A DNA stretch of 64,000 nucleotides. Origin: Tubulanus polymorphus. Its lineage: Eukaryota > Nemertea > Palaeonemertea > Tubulaniformes > Tubulanidae. Positions 28,310 through 40,641 of the stretch are shown here, one piece after another. The position numbers and the translations under genes are program-made. Within the stretch, counting starts at the first letter, position 1. Each line of letters opens with the position of its first letter. The stretch is from positions 9,846,485 through 9,910,484 of the forward strand of contig NC_134027.1 of assembly GCF_964204645.1 (NCBI RefSeq), in the 5' to 3' direction. The notes beneath the pieces were generated by a model. That model was not told the DNA's origin. It made no database searches and was given only the letters and a program-made list of their open reading frames with translations.

Positions 28310-29826
28310 GATGTAGCTAAAAATGTACTCAAAGAAGAACTTTTGATGATTAGTCTGTATTGGGTCAAGATGATATTACTTCAAGCTTTGAGAATGGTCG
28401 ACGTTTAATCGCTATACCGTACTTATATTTTCAAAGAAAAAGATAATTTCGTCTAGAAGTGAACAACAGCCCCATGGGCAGATCCAGGATTTTCAAAGGG
28501 GGTGCTCTGCTGTTTATCCCCTCAGAAAATATTGTAAGATTGGTCTGCAGGAGATTTTTCAAGGGTGGTGGTGTGTAGCACCCTAGGATCCGCGACTGAG
28601 TCCAAATTACGCTTAATGTTATCTCATTCTGTCAAAAGGTTATGCGTTTAAGAACACATTTAAAAAAACAGAACATTGCTGCACCCAACAGTTTTTACCA
28701 TTCAATTGCCCCTCTCAATTTAACCTTAGATTTCCGGCCTTCACGCCCATTGTAATGGCACATTCATGGCTTCGTCAAGATTATGCCCATCCATTGACCA
28801 TGGGATTGATGTACCCCTCAAAACGCTGTGCCCTTCTGATCTCTGGTAAGTGTCATAGAATTAATCCTTTATCGTAATTAAGAAAGTACACTGACAAATA
28901 TCGACGGTGTCCTGGGACCCACGGAAGACCTCGACGATCCGCACCTGCTGGTTGGATAATGACTGTTGTATGGCAGACATTTTCTTTTGGTTGTCGCGTT
29001 GAAACGTGCGTTGCCGACGTCGAAGACTTATTCATTATAATATACGAAAAAGATGTAACTGAAATGAAATCAAATAAAAACTTTTTCGTCTGTTTTTGCT
29101 CTAAAATGTATCCGAATTAAGAAATTTCAACCCAGAAGATGGATGCTGATTTGTGATGACGCGTGCGTCGTCGTCGGTCGCTTAGTGGATTATCCCACAA
29201 GGATCGGATGAATTCCTGTGAAATTAAAACTAACTGAAGTAGGGTGTCACTGTTGTTGAAGAACCAACCTCCGTTTACTAAGAAACCTCATTCCTCATTG
29301 AAACCATGGAGTAACCAATATAAAGCAATTAAACCAGGGTCCCTACAACTCCTTGATTCCTTGAAAACTCCTTCTTCACCAAAACTGATGTTTATAAGAT
29401 CCTTGAATTTTAGCAAAATGCCCAAAAATCCTTAAATACTCCTTGAATTTTGAGAAATAGGCTGAAAGTTTTTAGGTTTGATGCCTAGTTAGTAGTCATT
29501 GGTTTTAAACCAACGATTTGAGATTTCTTTTTTGTGCAACCGGGTTCTGATATGTTTACGAGTGTATGATGAGCGTCCCTTGGAAGAACGTCTTCGCTGT
29601 GTTTGGATATACCGTAGTCCACTTGCAAAACATGGAAATAACTGTAAAATGTGTAATCTTTAGAATCGACATTTAAATTCAAGACATAAGAAAGAAAAAG
29701 ACTAACTAAAACTGTCTCGAATCAAGTATGCCATAGATTAATGTTTATTGCCGAACAAACATATCGTTTGAATTCGTCAGGGTTTCGAATAATTTGGATT
29801 TTGTCGGCGAATAACGATTCAGATTA
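28310..29826. other. Intergenic with short dispersed repeats
   Basis: Contains a degenerate 'bad-weather' repeat at about 28470-28610 (ends near GGATCCGCGACTGAG) and a 'CTCCTTGAATTTTGAGAAATAG' type repeat near 29330-29465, related to 27730-27800. A minus-strand open frame of 60 codons starting at 29035, just after an acceptor-like TTTCATTTCAG, is preserved but unrecognised; it could be a 5' exon or chance. Confidence 0.35.
29744..29749 (-). terminator. Poly(A) signal AATAAA for Cys-rich copy A
   Basis: TTTATT on the plus strand, about 78 nt beyond the stop at 29827. Confidence 0.5.
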
Positions 29827-30344
29827 TTATTCGTCACAAGGTTGGTTACAGAACGTGCCATTTTTATAAACGTGGGTGTATAAAGCGCAGACGAAGCTAT
29901 GTCGGTCGCTCGCGCTGTCATCAATCGGATATCCTGTAAAAAGATGGTTAAAAAGCGGTTGTGGTAAAAGCAAAATGTGCGCAAAAGGAATTTCATTCAT
30001 TATGTATTATGAATTAAATTTTACTCACGTAAGCCATTTCGATTTTCGAAGAAGATTTTCTCCTCGCATTCAACTTGGTTACATCCGGTGATTGAATTAC
30101 ACTTTTCTACTGCTTTGTATATGACTGCCGCTGTCTGCTTACACTGGTCAATGGCACCATCCCCTGTGAGCGCATTTTTGAGTGCTGTGACAGATAAATG
30201 CCTTAAACTAACATTCTTCGCATGTACCCTCACCACCTGCATCACCATCACATCGGCAAATCCTAACGTTTTCTGCGTTTACGTCAACCATCACAGCTTC
30301 GATTGGAGAAGCTTCATTCATGTTTCGACATCCACTAGAAACAA
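29827..30344 (-). pseudogene. Cys-rich secreted protein, copy A, interrupted exon 2
   Basis: Paralogue of the gene at 33493-35565. Exon 2 is 30344-30029 and exon 3 is 29933-29827 (107 nt, the same length and phase as in copy B). Matching blocks are SGCRN/AGCGN, ICRC/ICGC, VECEEKIFFENRNGL/YECEEQIYYDNRDGL and YPIDDS/YPIEES, then a stop. Inside exon 2 an in-frame TAG (30210-30208) aligns to a Leu of copy B, and a +1 shift follows before the DQCKQ block, so the exon (316 nt) does not keep frame. The frame is restored only if 30212-30164 (GTTAGT...CTCACAG, 49 nt) is spliced as a tiny intron, which would remove residues conserved in copy B. Signal-peptide exon not located; a possible 16-nt micro-exon lies at 31830-31815. 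Decaying copy favoured, functional copy not excluded. Confidence 0.6.
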
Positions 30345-31103
30345 CTGTAACCATAGTGGAGAAAAATATTGGTAGTTAATAACACATAAAAGACAAGATG
30401 AGCTTTTTATATGAAAACAGAAATGAATGTCCTTTTTCTGCGCTTTTGTAAACACGCAAATAAATATGGCGGACTTTTTACGCTTCTTTGTAAAGACGCA
30501 GATAAATATGGCGGACTCGTTTGCGCCTTTGTTAACACGCAGATAAATGAGGGAGGTAAAATGAAAATAAATCATAAATTAATGTCTCCAGGACGCCGTG
30601 GTAATTATCATATTAGAAATGACGAGTGAAAAAAGGAACTCATCAGGTCAACAAATAAAAAACACGGTCAACGTGAATAAGATTCATGCGATCCAGATCA
30701 CTGAAAACAAATGCTTCATAACTGCGAAAGATGAAGAGTAGAGAAATCGGTTATCATTCCGTGCACCCGATCGAAATTGCTGGGATTCCATTAAACATTG
30801 CACGATGCAAACCTGATCAATATTCGTTGATACCCAAATAGAAATTTCCGACCAAACTATAACCGAGTTGATAACCAATTTCGGTCATTATGTACGTATG
30901 TACATGATTCTTTCAGGGAGGAGCTCCCTGGTTCTGTTGAACGGTTATCTCCAGTCAAGAAGACAAAAAATCCGATTCACAGTAGCAAATATCCTAAAAC
31001 TCTCGAAAGTGAAATGAATTGAAATTAGGTGGCTCATTTTATCATAAGGTGACTCATTTTGGTTCATTTTACTATAGAACTTTTCATAACGCAACTATCA
31101 TAA

Positions 31104-31517
31104 CGCAAAAACGAAAATATTCGTTTTTGCTCCATGTTTTACGAAAGTTCGTTTTTGCTAGGGCGCAAAATAGGGCGCGAACATTTTGGAGCAAAAACGA
31201 AAGATCATGGAGCAAAAACGAATATTTTCATTTTTGTGCTATGATATTTCGTTTTTGCGCGGTAAAATTCGTTTTTGCGCAACGAAAGTTCGTTTTTGCC
31301 AGGGCGCAAAAACGAATATTTTGGAGCAAAAACGAATATTTTCGTTTTTGCGCTATAATATTTCGTGTTTGCGCGGTAGCAAAAACGAAAGTTCGTTATT
31401 GTTAGGGTGCAAAAACGAATTCTATCGCGCAAAAACGAAAAATCATGGAGCAAAAACGAATATTTTCGTTTTTGCGCTGTGATATTTCGTTTTTGCGCGG
31501 TAAAATTCGTTTTTGCT
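31104..31517. repeat. Array of inverted GCAAAAACGAA / TTCGTTTTTGC motifs
   Basis: Roughly eight copies of GCAAAAACGA and nine of TCGTTTTTGC alternate over ~410 bp, often as back-to-back palindromes such as GCAAAAACGAATATTTTCGT. Long open frames on both strands here are a by-product of the repeat period and rich in repeated peptide, so they are not annotated. Confidence 0.9.
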
Positions 31518-33392
31518 GGGGCACAAATATAAGTTGCTCTATAAGTTTCGTTTTGCATTTTACTATAATCGAGGTCGTGTAAAAATTATTGCATTTGGCC
31601 CTTATCAACCACCATAGAAAACCAATGCGCATAACAAATAAGAAACATTCCCTACAACATTCAGGACGATATTCGAAATCCTACGAAACAACTTAGAATA
31701 TTCGATGTTAATAATCAGCGAGTTCTCTATCTCCGTGTTCAAATCTATGAATGATCTACTTCCCAGTTAATACGAGAATCTATTTACAAAACTAAACACA
31801 GCCATAGTACTCACCGATGTAAGGAATTAACTGCAAAAAGAATAATCACAGACAATTCACAATGATCTATAATGGCCCAAAATTCCTGGAACTCCTAAAA
31901 ATCTAGATTTTTATGTCACTCTTTCACATTTTTTGGAATAATTGGTAAGAAGTTTTTAACATATCCCAATATGATTAGAATCTAGTACGGTGTATGTATT
32001 TCCGATGTTAAATGTTTTTGTCAAGTAACTACATGTAGTATAGGTATGAATTGGGTATGTCCATGAATTTGAGTGCGTTTCGCTAAATTTTGATTTCTCA
32101 AATGAATGATAATTTCATATTGTTTTAGTTTTAATCGTTATAACTAAAGCAATAAATCCGTCATGTGTAAATGTTCGGTAGACTCTATCAATGTGCTATA
32201 TATGATCTCCCCAGTCCTTCTGAGCCTGAGCCTCTGAGCCCTGGTGGTAATCAAAATACCATAACTAACTATTTCTGCGATTTAAATAATTTTTTTTGTG
32301 GTTGTATTACATGATCCATCATAGTTATGTGTTCGATGTATATGCTTATAAGATATCTCGGCCGTCAGCGACAGGTGGCTGGTTATTCAGCTTATGGGGT
32401 ATAGGCCCCCTACAGCCTGTCCCAGGGAAAAGTATACCGCACTTTGAATAGTTCTTCTTGGTATCGTTAATAATAACTTTTGTGGACTTAATCATTCCAG
32501 ATTAATGGCCAGACATTTATCTTTCAAATTATAATTGGTCCTTATATTGCCTTCACAGATGAAGGACAGAAATCAATATCTCCTGCCCCAAATGTTTGTT
32601 TATGTACCATTATTTGGTTTTGTATGTTGATGCTTATGTTGATGCGTATGTTGATGCTTGGAGCTCCAAGGTTGATGCGTCCATCTGTCCGCTATGGTTA
32701 GTCACTCGGTTTTTTGTACTCGGTGTTTTCAGCGACCCCCAAATCTTTTTTAATTTCTTTACGTATAAGTTCAGAAACTTTAACTACAATTATGCAATCA
32801 ATGTAGAAAATTGTTTTAAAAGTACTGAACATTATCCGAAGCCGATTTTTTAGCGTCGTACTATTTCGACGTACTTCAAGAATCGATGGTCCACCAGTAA
32901 GCAACTAAGTTATCCAACGACAAGTCTGCATATATAGTATTACAGCATAGTTTAATGATTCAGCATACATTTTTCTTCTTATGCTGCACTAGAGAGCTCT
33001 TGTTCAGAACCCTATAAGACTATAGGCTCTCACAGAACTCCCTCCCAAACTCTGTTTTAACTTTCAAAATTCGGGCCTCATATCAATTAATCACCCGGGT
33101 TGAGGTTGATATTTAAATTTTACCTTATTTGGAATTTGTAACTAAACTAAATAATTAAGAACTGGATATTCTTAGTTGGGTGTTAGCCAACAGAGTGGTT
33201 CATTGCTGCGAAATTTTATAAATGATTGGATTAACAAACATGAAATTATCTCAACACAACCAGAATGAAAAATCATGTTTATATGTATTGTTTATACGAA
33301 CATAACAATGTGACGATTACCGCATCGTTACATTTTACGATGGACTCAGCACGAAAAACGATAACTCGTATGTAGAATTACTTTGGTTGATA

Positions 33393-33398
33393 TTTATT
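33393..33398 (-). terminator. Poly(A) signal AATAAA for Cys-rich copy B
   Basis: TTTATT on the plus strand, about 95 nt beyond the stop at 33493. Confidence 0.5.
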
Positions 33399-33492
33399 GA
33401 TGAACGAATAGATGATTGAAGCGGAGATCCAGAAATTGAATTGCGTAAATCGTCGAATAATGGGCCGAAAAATGTCGGTTTTACATTGAAAA

Positions 33493-35565
33493 TTATTCCG
33501 CACAAATTTGGTTAGGCATAGCGCCAGGTTTGAAAAGGTCGTACATTGCGCAAATGAAATCTTCTCTGGTTTGCGCATCACTCTCCTCAATCGGGTAATC
33601 TATAAAAGATGGACTAAATTGTTTATGAAACCTCTTAAGAGACACCGCATCCGAGATATTTTTGGAAAAGAAACGTTTCAAGAATGCAGTCCCCCACTTT
33701 CATGCATTGATATGCCAGTACGTATTTGAATCGTGTGGCCGAGTGTTCGAAAAAATGGAACTCACCTAAACCGTCTCGGTTATCATAATATATCTGCTCC
33801 TCGCATTCATATCCTGCACACCCTCCGATCTTTTGGCAATCCAATATATCGCTGTACTTGGCTTTCACTCTTTGTTTACAACTTTCCATATTAGCTACGT
33901 CCACCGTAAGCCCAGTTTGGCATAGAAATGTTGCAAACAAGCATTCTCTATCGCAGTTACTATAGCTTTCACACCCGCAAATATCAACGGCAGCTTCATA
34001 CGTTGCATTGACGGCGTTGTCATCGTGAGTTTTATTCGGACGGTTGCCGCATCCAGCAAAATAAACTATACCAAAAAGCGAAATGACGATTGCCAATAGT
34101 GAAAGTACGATGATAAACGATTAAAACATAAGCAATTTTATAAATTACTTGGGATCCAGGAATTTTGAATAGAGGGAGAGGGTGTGTGGCAAAATCCGAG
34201 TCCAAGTTGTCACGTACTTTGCACATGAACGCAAGCGCCGTAGACGCTAAGGGATCATTCATTTTACGTATATACGCATAAAATTTGACCCACTGCTCGC
34301 AAAATCGCTCATATTTTCATAAGCATTACATTACACTTACCTACAAAACAGTCGCCTGGGCTAAGAAGTGTATATTTATGAGCAGCAGGTATCCGTGGAA
34401 AAAATACTAATTTTCACCTATCCATGAATTTTATGGCGGGATTTTATCGCAAAAAAACACCAAACATTGAAACATTGAAGCATAATATATTTTTTGCGCG
34501 GCATATTGCACAGAATTTTTTTTAACTTGGCCCGAATCAGCCACCATAGAGTTTGCATACGACCATGTTAGTGTTGTTCATGTTTTCAGCTGGTTGACGT
34601 TTGCTCTTACCGATGAGCCCTGGGATGCCTAAACGTACTTCTGGCAGTACGGCAAAGTGCATTTTTATTTTTTTTTCAGTTCATTTTGGGTCCCTTAAAT
34701 GTCCCATATATGACCCCAATTTGTTGACTTAAATCGTACAATCTACGTTCTGGCCATGGGTCACATTATGACCGCTTGGTTTAAAGTGGAAAACTTAATT
34801 TCATGGAGCGCCACCTGGTGAGTTTTCCACTAACCGACAAGGCTCCTATATCTAAAGTGTGGCTTTTAGGTAACAAAGGTGCTATTAAACACAGCTAAGA
34901 GCTCTGAAACCCCACTATCAACAGTTCTTAAATTTATGACCAGCTAATTAGGTGGGGTCATCCCAGGGTTAAAGAGATTCTAACGTCACATTCGAGTAAC
35001 TGAATAACTGCAGATTTCTTAATTTAGAATTCCTAGGTTTTTCCCAAGTATTTCATGGGTAATTTTTCAATTTTCCCGAATGGAAACAGATACCATCCTA
35101 TGCTACAATCAACATTTTAGTGGTGATTGGTTGATGAAGGTCCATTTCAAGGGCAATCGCAGAAGAGAATTGCAAGTAATACGTGAAATGTGAATGAATT
35201 TCCCAAATATTTCCTTGATTTGAGGGAAATTTTTTAGATTCTAAAATATTTCCAAACTGGGAATTATCATTTCAAAATTCCCAAGTTTTTCCCAATTTGC
35301 CTGTTCTTTGGGGACCATGAATCGTTAGCAATAAATGAAGATTTGTTCTCTTAACTAAAAATCTAATTCGTACGATTCATCATTCAAACGAAATTATTTT
35401 TTTTGTCGAAATTATAACATGTTGATGACATTTTGGTTCGTGAAGCTTAAATCAATTTATGTAAATATGTATAAACCGACACTTACGTTCGACTTCCGCG
35501 GGGAAGAAAACAACTACAGCGAACAGACTGAAAACGGCTGCGAAGATCATCACAGAATTCATCAT
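33493..35565 (-). CDS. Cysteine-rich secreted protein, copy B (family not recognised)
   Basis: Three exons: 35565-35487 (signal peptide, MMNSVMIFAAVFSLFAVVVF, donor GTAAGT), 34065-33766 and 33599-33493. Both introns are phase 1, total 486 nt (161 residues). The mature part holds 12 cysteines in the order GC, ICGC, NC, EC, LC, SC, DC, GC, EC, IC, IC, which would allow six disulfides. It also has two N-glycosylation sequons (NKT, NAT). No transmembrane segment follows the signal peptide. I do not recognise the domain. A tandem paralogue lies about 3.1 kb downstream on the same strand, so this is a small local family. Exon lengths and phases shared with copy A support the model. Function unknown; secreted, disulfide-stabilised and gene-duplicated is as far as the sequence goes. 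Confidence 0.75.
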
Positions 35566-37115
35566 TACGAATGAATCGAAGTGAACGATGCAAATCGCGC
35601 TTACAACTATCAAGCGTTAATATCACTGTCAAATTGTCAATTTTCTGACAACCGACTTCGCACTTTTTTGACGAGGGATCAGCAGAAAACACCTGCATAG
35701 CTCGAAACGATGCAGTTCAAACCAGGTTTATATGTACACGTGTATTACTGATAATTACTATTGAAAGCCATCCGGTTGATACACTTAAGAGCCATGTTAT
35801 ATATTCTACTATCTACCGGATCAGGGCTGAGATGCAAGATTCTGAAATTTCTGTATATTTTCGCATTGCCATTTTCCACTTTTTTCCCCGTTTCTTTAAA
35901 AACACTAAATTTTTCAAAAGGGACATAACCAAATGTGATTTCTTCCTTTTAGATGAGGTTCTATGCAAGAATTACATAGTTTAAACATGTTTCAGACAAT
36001 GTAACAATTTTTACCTGTAATAAGGGTATACAATTCAATGACTGACACTAGACCATGTACATGTACTATGAACTATCTACGGTCCAGGCACAGCCCATAG
36101 ATGGAACATATACAGCCTATAAGGAAAACTACATTTCTCATAGTTTCCAAGATTTTCACATTTTTTCACACAAATATTTACTTTTTAGAAATTTTCACGT
36201 TTTTTTCACATTTTTCACATGCATCACTGTCGGATACCTACCCATCTTAAATTTCAAACATGGTACATGTACATAAATGTGTATACCAGTTAAAGAGATG
36301 CTTTTCCTAAGATGAGAGTTTCAAGCTCCTTCTTATCAAGAACGATGACATCGCGGTATTTTTTGCAGAAATATTTTATTTCAACCAAAACACATTTCAT
36401 CATCAATTTTACGTACACCATTTCAGAAGCATTTAACAGATCATCGAAGACGATCCCTCTATTACATCAGCTAGCAACTAGACCTGGAGATCGGAAGATT
36501 CGTGAAATTCAAAAGTCTGAAAGCGTACTCGAAAGCCCTCACTCAAAAAACTGCATATTTTATCACCAGTTGAGCTGATGTAAAACCAACGTTTCATATT
36601 CTATGCCACTCAAGCATTATGATCGTAGTTGTCTGGAAGCAAACAGGATCAAATCCCTATGAAAACATCCATAGATGTAATGATAGGAGCATATTTGCAC
36701 TGGTGCCAAGTTTGGCGCGACCAAATGCATATGACCAGACCCATGCCAAATTTTCTAAACGATCACAATGCATACCAATATTTGACCAAATTTGAATATA
36801 AATAACTCAACAATCTAGACAAGTCAACGATGAAATACGTAATGGCGTAGGAGACCGTTCATGTGAAGTATGCATATACAAGGTTTTGCCATTTTCTCAT
36901 AGGTAGATGATGCTAAAATTGCATTAAAAATGTAAATACGGTACATTTTAATTTTCATATAAACTTCAAGAACAGCCCCCATAATTTTTCTTTTAAACCA
37001 TGCCAGAAACTTCTTATAGTGTAGATGTCATACCGAAAACTAGTTTAGCAATCAGTGAAAATACGACACACTATCACAAAAAAAATCTGTGGAATGACTG
37101 GTACCAAGAAGAGAG

Positions 37116-37217
37116 CAGGGCTTGGTTTCACAAAAAAGTTTTAACTCAAATTTTTGCTATAATTGCCATTGGTTACTTCATGTTTTCAATGAGGAATTTT
37201 TCGTGAAACTGGGCTCA
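37116..37217. mobile_element. MITE-like element, ~100 bp
   Basis: CAGGGCTTGGTTTCACAAAA and TTTTTCGTGAAACTGGGCTC form imperfect inverted termini around an AT-rich centre. It resembles the ends of 45466-45575. Confidence 0.65.
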
Positions 37218-38065
37218 GTCTATGATTGATGCCAAAAACAAATGATTGCTAACTAAAAATGAAAATCAAGGGCATCCTATGGAAATCTGACATGGTTTAA
37301 AGAATACAACTAACTAGTGACAGTCCAATCAAGTTTGTACCACCAGCAGGACTTTCACTATAACGGAAAACGAACATTTTGAACGAGCCCATTCAACTTG
37401 ACAGTTAGTTCATTATTTTCTGTTGAATTTCCTTCGACAAACTTCATTTTCTGATCGAAAATCACCTAGTTAAGATCATTTGACTAACTTGTCAATTCTT
37501 AAATTCAATTAAACCTCAAAATCTATGTAGAACTCAATAATATCTATATAGAATTCACCATCTTACAAACATCATATACGATGGCGTCAAATACAACATT
37601 TCACTTGAATATTTATTTAGGGATGTCCATTAAGTATGTATGCTCAAAATACTGATTCCAACCCCCACCCCCACGTAGATAAGGAAAAGTGGCCAATTAT
37701 TGACCCCCTCCAAATACCATACATACTTAATGAATTATGTTTTTATGAACTAATTTTCTACTTCACCTGTTCAACTATCAGAAGAGTTAAAACAATCTTA
37801 ATACAGTTGAATTCCGCAGCTTTCAAAACCTCAATCTCTGATGTTAAAAATATAAACAATATAATAATAAAGAACTACAGTAAGTGGACAATGTACCTCA
37901 CCTGCTTTACACAAAAATGTCCTACAAAATATTCAAAAACACCGAAAGATTGCCACCAAAAGGACCCTCGGGCAGGTGAGGCTCTTAACATGGCTATGAT
38001 CCATCTCTGAGTACTATCACATTATTCAGTATTTTATGGCACTAGTTTGATAATTGTAATTTTCA

Positions 38066-38230
38066 CACAGGGGAACCTTGTGACAACGAACATCAGAGGA
38101 CCGGCCTGTTTCTACAACTGGTGTTGTTCTCATAACATCCAGTATCAAATGATGCAATTGTATTAATCAGGTAAATATATTTAATTTCTTCTATCAATAT
38201 CTGTGTTCATTATCACGAGGTTCCCCTGTG
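38066..38230. mobile_element. MITE-like element, ~165 bp
   Basis: The termini are CACAGGGGAACCTTGTGA and TCACGAGGTTCCCCTGTG. They are inverted with one mismatch and flank non-coding sequence. Confidence 0.8.
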
Positions 38231-38686
38231 CGTACGTAAATTCTTGATTTTGACCCATTTCTGAAATTAAATGCACACATTTCTGTTCATAATCAACGGT
38301 GTCAAAATAGAGTTTAATTTTCTGAAATTGTCAACCCGAAAGCTTGCCCTAATCATCTCATCACATCTCATCTCAGAAGATGTTAAGCTTTGTATCCATA
38401 AGATGCAAATACGATTCTTTTTCTCATGTTAGTATTTCTAACATCGCACATTGCTGGGAGGACAAAGCTGATTTTTTTTCCAGCAACTCAAAATGTTGTA
38501 AAAAGAAAAACATCATAAAATTCACACCTAATTGCTACACTTGCACCACAAAATTTTGATTCACAGCCTTTTAAGTGTTCATAGTCTTGCACAATGATAT
38601 CCTTATATGCATGTTATTACATTCACAACCACGACATGCAATTGGAGCACATACATGTATATCTGAACGATAAGCATTCAATAACT

Positions 38687-39745
38687 AGATGTACAGGGAC
38701 ACCGCACCTACTAGGTGGCATGCTTGACTATCTGACAATCGCAATATTCGATGCCCTCTAGTAAACTAAATAAGCAATGACCTTGAAACTGTGAAACTCA
38801 CCACAATCATAGAACATGTCATAACCTACACATTTTTACACAGCTGCACACTGTGCTTACAAGTTATGCATAGGTACCAATATAAAAAGAAAAATTGTGG
38901 ATAATTCAAAACCTATTGGTATTTTAAAACTCTTTTTCTAAAAAAAACTAGGGGTCCAGGGACACCATGCCCACTAGGGAAGTGGTTTCAAGTGCTCAAC
39001 AATCTAACAATTTCAATATTCAACGCCCCCTGGTGACCATATACAAAAACCAATGACCTTGAAACTCACCACAATCATAGAACATGTCAGCAGCTACGAT
39101 TTTGTAATTGATTGTGATAAAATATGCCTCGTTACCAATTTAACATGGAAATACTAAGTTATTCTACTATTCAACGCCCCCTGGTGACCATATTCAAACC
39201 CAATGACCTCGAAACTCACCACAATCATAGAACATGTCATGAACTACAACTATGTAATTGATCATGGTAACAAAATATGCCTAGGTACCAATATAATAAG
39301 GAAATACTAAGTTATTCTACTATTCGATGCCCCTTGGTGACCATATAGAATAACTAATGTCCTTAAAACGCACCACAATCATAGACGATGTCATGAGCTA
39401 CAACTTTGCAATTGATAGTGGTAACAAAATATGCATTGGTACAAATATAATATAGAAATACTAAGATATTGTATTATTCAACGCTCTCTGGTGGCCATAT
39501 ACAAAAACCAATGACCTTGAAACTCACCAAAATCATAGAACACGTTATAAGCTACAACTTTCTAATTCATTGTGGTAACAAAATCTGCTTAGGTATCAAC
39601 CTAATACATGTGTTACCCAAATATCAGGACATTACATTGAAGCATCTTCAAAACTTCCCAAAATAACCGGATTCTGTCTATGGACGGACGGACGAAAAGT
39701 GAACGCAATAGCCCGCTGGGACTAAAGTACCAAGTGGGCTGAAAA
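38687..39745. repeat. Degenerate ~150-bp tandem repeat
   Basis: The block CAATGACCTTGAAACTCACC...ATCATAGAACATGTCAT, a TGGTAACAAAATATGC segment and a CAACGCCCCCTGGTGACCAT box recur near 38776, 39051, 39200, 39355 and 39509. The run ends in GGACGGACGAAAAGTGAACG, CAATAGCCCGCTGGGACTAA. Partial relatives lie at 44610-44755 and near 40000. This is a dispersed element with internal tandem units rather than a pure satellite. Confidence 0.9.
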
Positions 39746-40525
39746 ACCCTTTTTCACATCTATGCAACATATCCACATGAAACCCCTAGAAAATCGATAG
39801 GCGGCATTTTCAAAATTTCCCTCGATGACTTCAAAAATGTGAAGAAAGTGCTGATTTTGGCAAACAGTGATAGTGTTCAGTTGGCCATCTTGTTCCTGAT
39901 TGGGCCAGTTTTTGGGGCAACAAATGTATCTACAGACGATACATGTATTAACTAATATCTAAAAAAATCCATAAAAGTGCCTTCAAAACTTCCCTGTTTA
40001 GGATTGGTGGATGGACGGACGAAAAAGTGAACACAATAGCCCCCCCCCCAAGTGGGCTAATGAAACAAATGATGTTCTTTCAGAATGCCATGCTCTACCA
40101 CAAAGTATATCCAACTATAGTGTTAGATAACACCATTATATGGTAGGGTATAATATAACCTGGATTAAAGTCATATGTATACAATCACACTAAGGCTAGC
40201 CAGTCAAAACTTAATAAATCAAGGTTAATATATTCTTGTATAGACATGGCTTTAATACATGTAACTAAGAAGCAAGTATATTTCTGAGACACTAAGGTAC
40301 TATAAACACCTATGATCTTAGTTGAAAGCTAGACTAATTGCTTTAATTTGTTAAAATTAAGAATTCACAATAAACTATGGTTCATAGTCCAATGGTGTAT
40401 TCCAAACTTTCTTTTCGGACATTAGCTAGAAACATAATGCGCAAAATTGCATGGAACCAGAATTTTAAATCATTCCATCAAACTTGATGGAATATTTACG
40501 TACAATAAAAAATCTAGGGCAGGTG

Positions 40526-40641
40526 CAGGGGAACCCTGTTAGCCCTAACCATGGTTAGTAAAGCATAGTTAGGCACGGGAAACGTTGTTAGCCACTAACC
40601 GATAAGCCACTAACCGCGGTTAGGCTAACAGGGTTTTCCTG
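40526..40641. mobile_element. Inverted-repeat element, ~115 bp
   Basis: CAGGGGAACCCTGTTAGCC and GGCTAACAGGGTTTTCCTG are inverted. Inner CTAACCATGGTTAG and CCGCGGTTAG motifs are also self-complementary. Confidence 0.75.

Larger units (their letters stand above)
30345..33492. other. Intergenic or 5' intron of copy A
   Basis: Contains the palindromic GCAAAAACGAA array (31104-31517), a small 12-bp 'GTTGATGCTTAT' repeat at about 32627-32676, and no recognised exon other than the possible micro-exon 31830-31815. Confidence 0.4.

Noticed and set aside
28853-29035. 60-codon minus-strand frame as a small gene
   Set aside because: Has an ATG after an acceptor-like site but no recognisable family, no downstream exons found and no signal peptide; left as a note only.
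29485-29682. Minus-strand frame DYGISKHSED..., as a third last exon of the Cys-rich family
   Set aside because: Only the first few residues resemble the YPI..S exon; the later cysteines do not align.
31019-31632. Several open frames of 76-128 codons on both strands
   Set aside because: They run through the palindromic GCAAAAACGAA array and encode repeated AKTK/RFC-type peptides on both strands; this is a repeat artefact.
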